Part shown: in pieces, positions 23,749 to 23,774 of the stretch
Layout of the letters: every line of letters starts with the position of its first letter
Position numbering within the stretch: position 1 is the stretch's first letter
Source: BM714 sp964484935
GTDB lineage: Bacteria; Bacillota; Clostridia; Peptostreptococcales; BM714
NCBI GenBank assembly: GCA_964484935.1
Contig: CAZAFW010000022.1
Span: forward strand, 1-23,774
Direction of reading: 5' to 3'
DNA length: 23,774 nt
Notes under the pieces: generated by a model
The model's database searches: none
What the model saw: the letters and a program-made list of their open reading frames with translations, nothing else
What the model was told of the DNA's origin: nothing
Made by a program: the position numbers and the translations under genes

Positions 23749-23774
23749 CCGGCGACGACTTACTCTCCCAGGCA
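23749..23774 (-). rRNA. rrf: 5S ribosomal RNA, 3' end only
   Basis: The last 26 bases of the window, read on the minus strand, give CTGGGAGAGTAAGTCGTCGC in the form typical of the 3' end of Firmicute 5S rRNA (CTGGGAGAGTAGGTCGCCGCC in outline). A terminator follows. The rest of the gene and any 16S/23S genes lie beyond the right edge. Confidence 0.85.

Noticed and set aside
23527..23750. Cobalamin riboswitch before the B12-dependent reductase
   Set aside because: No B12-box-like sequence was found by eye, and the region is too short and AT-rich; NrdR boxes and the rRNA terminator account for it.
1..23774. CRISPR arrays, insertion sequences, tRNA genes, prophage or attachment sites
   Set aside because: Looked for on both strands; no regularly spaced repeats, transposase-like proteins, tRNA cloverleaf signatures or phage genes were seen.

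Overview
This window looks like a chromosomal core region from a Gram-positive, anaerobic-type Firmicute (class Clostridia). The evidence is purine-rich Shine-Dalgarno sites before almost every gene, T-box leaders, the ctsR-mcsA-mcsB-clpC stress operon, a CarD regulator, a B12-dependent ribonucleotide reductase, and synteny with the classical ctsR ... radA ... yacL-ispD-ispF ... gltX-cysS block. The tandem pair of prolyl-tRNA synthetase genes points towards Peptostreptococcaceae-like clostridia, but that placement is from memory and unverified. All recognised genes are on the minus strand, so transcription runs from the right end of the window to the left.

Layout in transcription order. An rRNA operon ends at the right edge (3' end of 5S rRNA plus terminator). 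Next come a class II ribonucleotide reductase with a pair of NrdR-like boxes, a Nif3-family protein, and an EF-G paralogue. The protein-quality-control operon ctsR-mcsA-mcsB-clpC follows, with a CtsR operator, and ends at a strong terminator. A self-contained TetR / HlyD / ABC ATPase / ABC-2 permease cassette comes next, with its own promoter and operator, and runs directly into radA. Then come carD (two tandem consensus promoters), a membrane PIN-TRAM protein (YacL), and the MEP-pathway genes ispD and ispF. Last is a proline T-box operon: an archaeal/eukaryotic-type ProRS followed by a degenerate bacterial-type ProRS. gltX follows with its own promoter. At the left edge is a second T-box leader, probably reading tRNA-Cys, whose gene lies outside the window.

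The most interesting item is the second proS-like gene (1866-3494). It keeps the YbaK/INS editing domain and the anticodon-binding domain, but has lost the proline-binding TxE segment and much of class II motifs 2 and 3. It sits directly behind a ProRS of the type that lacks an editing domain. I infer a two-gene split of labour: one protein charges tRNA-Pro, and a pseudo-synthetase edits mischarged Ala-tRNA-Pro in trans. Both would be under one proline-sensing T-box.

Other points of note: the drug-efflux-type cassette inserted between clpC and radA probably makes radA part of a TetR-controlled transcript; disA, usually beside radA, is absent; and the layout is very compact, with promoters overlapping the preceding terminator or stop codon (ctsR, tetR, proS). 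I saw no CRISPR array, insertion sequence, tRNA gene or prophage.
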